From Rhodopirellula halodulae (lineage in GTDB: Bacteria > Planctomycetota > Planctomycetia > Pirellulales > Pirellulaceae): 64,000 bases of DNA. Location: assembly GCF_020966775.1 (NCBI RefSeq), contig NZ_JAJKFV010000029.1, forward strand, positions 2,452,067 to 2,516,066, written 5' to 3'. Within the stretch, counting starts at the first letter, position 1, and the number at the start of each line of letters is the position of its first letter. A program made the translations under genes and the position numbers. This document shows, one piece after another, positions 62,954 to 64,000 of this stretch. Below the pieces are notes generated by a model, which saw nothing but the letters and a program-made list of their open reading frames with translations, did not search any database and was not told where the DNA came from.

Positions 62954-63900
62954 TCAACGGCCGATCAGACCGGACGCCAGCGGCTTGAAGCGGAAGATGA
63001 AAAACGGTTTCGATGTCTTGTCTTTTCCACCGTTGAACGACGCTCCAAGATGCACCTGAGCGGCAGACACGTACATGAAGCCGTCGTGATTGAAGCTGAT
63101 GCCGTCCGGCCATTGCATGCGATCGTCGAATGCGAGCTGCGTGTATCGTCGATCGCTGGCAGAGACCACGCCGATGCTGCGGCTTTCCACGTTGGTCGAG
63201 TAGACATTGCCAGCGGTGTCGATCGAGAGCCCACCGTTGTTGACCTTGGGACTGTACGTTTCTAACGCCGTCGCCAATTCGTCTTGCGACAAAGTCTCGT
63301 CGGCGATCGCTTTCATCGGCACCCGATAAAGCTTCTTCCCGCACAAGGGAGCGAAGTAAAGCCACTCGCTGTTCGCATCCAAAGTGATCCCGTCACAGCC
63401 AACCAGCACAGGAACTCTTTCGCCGTCGATCATGATCGGCGAATCCTTGTCGGGCTGCGTCATCGAGCGGCCTTCAAGCAATCGGCGAGTGGCTCCGGTT
63501 CTTAAGTCGACGACAACGAGAGCGGCTTTCGATCCGTCACCACCACGGCCGATCCCTTCGTCTGCGATCACCGCAAGCTCGCGCCTTGGGTCGATCACGA
63601 AGTCATTCAGTTGCGAAGTCGGCCGACTTGCTGGTGCGGGGATATAGTAAATTCGGTGAAGCTCATTCGACGTCGTGTTCCAACCGACCAGTTTCGGAGT
63701 GATGTTGTTTCTCGTCCCCATGTCCAGCATCCAGACAACTCCCTGGTCATCGTTGCGAATGCCCAGCACATCATCGAGATACCAGTCGTTCTCCTTGCGC
63801 GGTGTGTTCCATCTCTTGTTGGGAAATGGCGAGACGACCTTCTCGTCAGCATCATACGTTGCGACACGAATTTCCGGCTTGAAGAACGGATGGTGGCTAA
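62954..63900 (-). pseudogene. Major royal jelly/yellow-type protein, 5' end cut by an insertion sequence
   Basis: From ~63890 to the TGA at 62954 the frame encodes a chain typical of bacterial MRJP/yellow or SMP-30-like propeller proteins: PFPNKRWNTPR, DDVLGIRNDDQGVVWMLDMG, LNDFVIDP, LVGCDGITLDANSEWLYFAPL, YRVPMKAIADETLS, and VNNGGLSIDTAGNVYSTN. Going upstream it runs into the insertion-sequence end, where a TAG stop appears (63905-63907). No start codon lies between that TAG and the GTG at 63769, which would delete about 45 homologous residues. The gene is therefore most likely inactivated; the missing N-terminus and signal peptide should lie beyond the element. Confidence 0.7.
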
Positions 63901-64000
63901 GAGCCTATCCGGAAACTGGTATTTGCTGAAAGCCTGATAAACGCGATACTTTGAGCTCCTCGAAGCAACGGAGTGTGCGATGACCGATGGCAACCGAAAA
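63901..64000 (+). mobile_element. Left end of an insertion sequence, probably IS5-superfamily
   Basis: The break in the MRJP gene begins with GAGCCTATCCGGAAACT at 63901, which looks like an insertion-sequence terminal repeat, directly preceded by CTAA (63897-63900), the kind of 4-bp target used by IS5-type elements. A short leader then leads to ATG at 63980 (MTDGNRK...), the expected place for a transposase start. The other end is outside the window, so family and completeness are unproven. Confidence 0.55.
63980..64000 (+). CDS. Start of a probable transposase, partial
   Basis: Only seven codons (MTDGNRK) are visible, with GGAG about eight bases upstream. The call rests entirely on its position 80 bases inside the putative insertion-sequence end. 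Confidence 0.35.

Noticed and set aside
1..64000. tRNA, rRNA, CRISPR arrays, toxin-antitoxin or restriction systems
   Set aside because: None recognised on reading the intergenic regions of both strands; a tRNAscan or CRISPR search was not possible here.

Overview
The window looks like a chromosome segment of a Rhodopirellula-like planctomycete (Pirellulaceae). The evidence is a moderately GC-rich genome with planctomycete hallmark families: a DUF1501 / DUF1549-DUF1553 / PSCyt1-WD40 operon, a Tat-exported Gfo/Idh/MocA oxidoreductase, a formylglycine-type sulfatase, a PEP-CTERM protein, and a very long signal peptidase I with an inserted domain. I saw no rRNA, tRNA or CRISPR array.

Layout. 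0-15 kb: the end of a cytochrome c-like gene, a secreted unknown, rdgB, queD, a DoxX-like protein plus Tat oxidoreductase, a sulfatase, a minus-strand lepB-lptB-ilvA group, a TolC-like helical protein and a secreted DinB-like protein. 15.3-21.7 kb: a Tad/Flp pilus locus (flp, a 54-residue ORF, cpaA, cpaB, cpaC, cpaE). It is preceded by a sequence that closely fits a cyclic-di-GMP-I (GEMM-I) riboswitch and has a strong hairpin at nearly every gene junction. The cpaC secretin carries an apparent one-base frameshift. The motor ATPase CpaF and platform proteins TadB/TadC are not here. 21.8-30.3 kb: housekeeping genes lnt, carA-proS (ATGA-coupled), ychF and queA, with small unknowns.

30.4-38.7 kb: a sucrose/alpha-glucan island. 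Fructokinase-like PfkB, a sucrose-phosphate synthase with an attached phosphatase domain, and amylosucrase lie in a row on the minus strand. Divergent from them is a single-chain fusion of a sucrose-phosphatase-like HAD domain with a malto-oligosyltrehalose trehalohydrolase (TreZ). Together they could make sucrose, convert it to alpha-glucan plus fructose, re-phosphorylate the fructose, and channel glucan toward trehalose.

38.8-52.4 kb: a duplicated parvulin-type foldase, a secreted GATase-like protein, an uncharacterised trio of two coiled-coil proteins and a tail-anchored protein around a divergent promoter region, tag glycosylase with a membrane protein, DUF952, a cysteine-rich secreted protein, a thioredoxin-like secreted protein, an orphan M41-like peptidase, an esterase, a hemolysin III/PAQR protein and a PEP-CTERM trypsin-like protein. 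52.4-59.1 kb: the PSCyt1/DUF1549/DUF1501 operon. 59.6-64 kb: a TPR-like protein, a gene-poor stretch, a betaine-binding-like protein and an MDR oxidoreductase. Last is a major-royal-jelly-type gene cut by an insertion sequence whose end and putative CTAA target duplication lie at 63897-63901.

Starts were moved inward from the longest open frame where a Shine-Dalgarno, signal peptide or family N-terminus argued for it. Functional names come from motif recognition only; no search was run.
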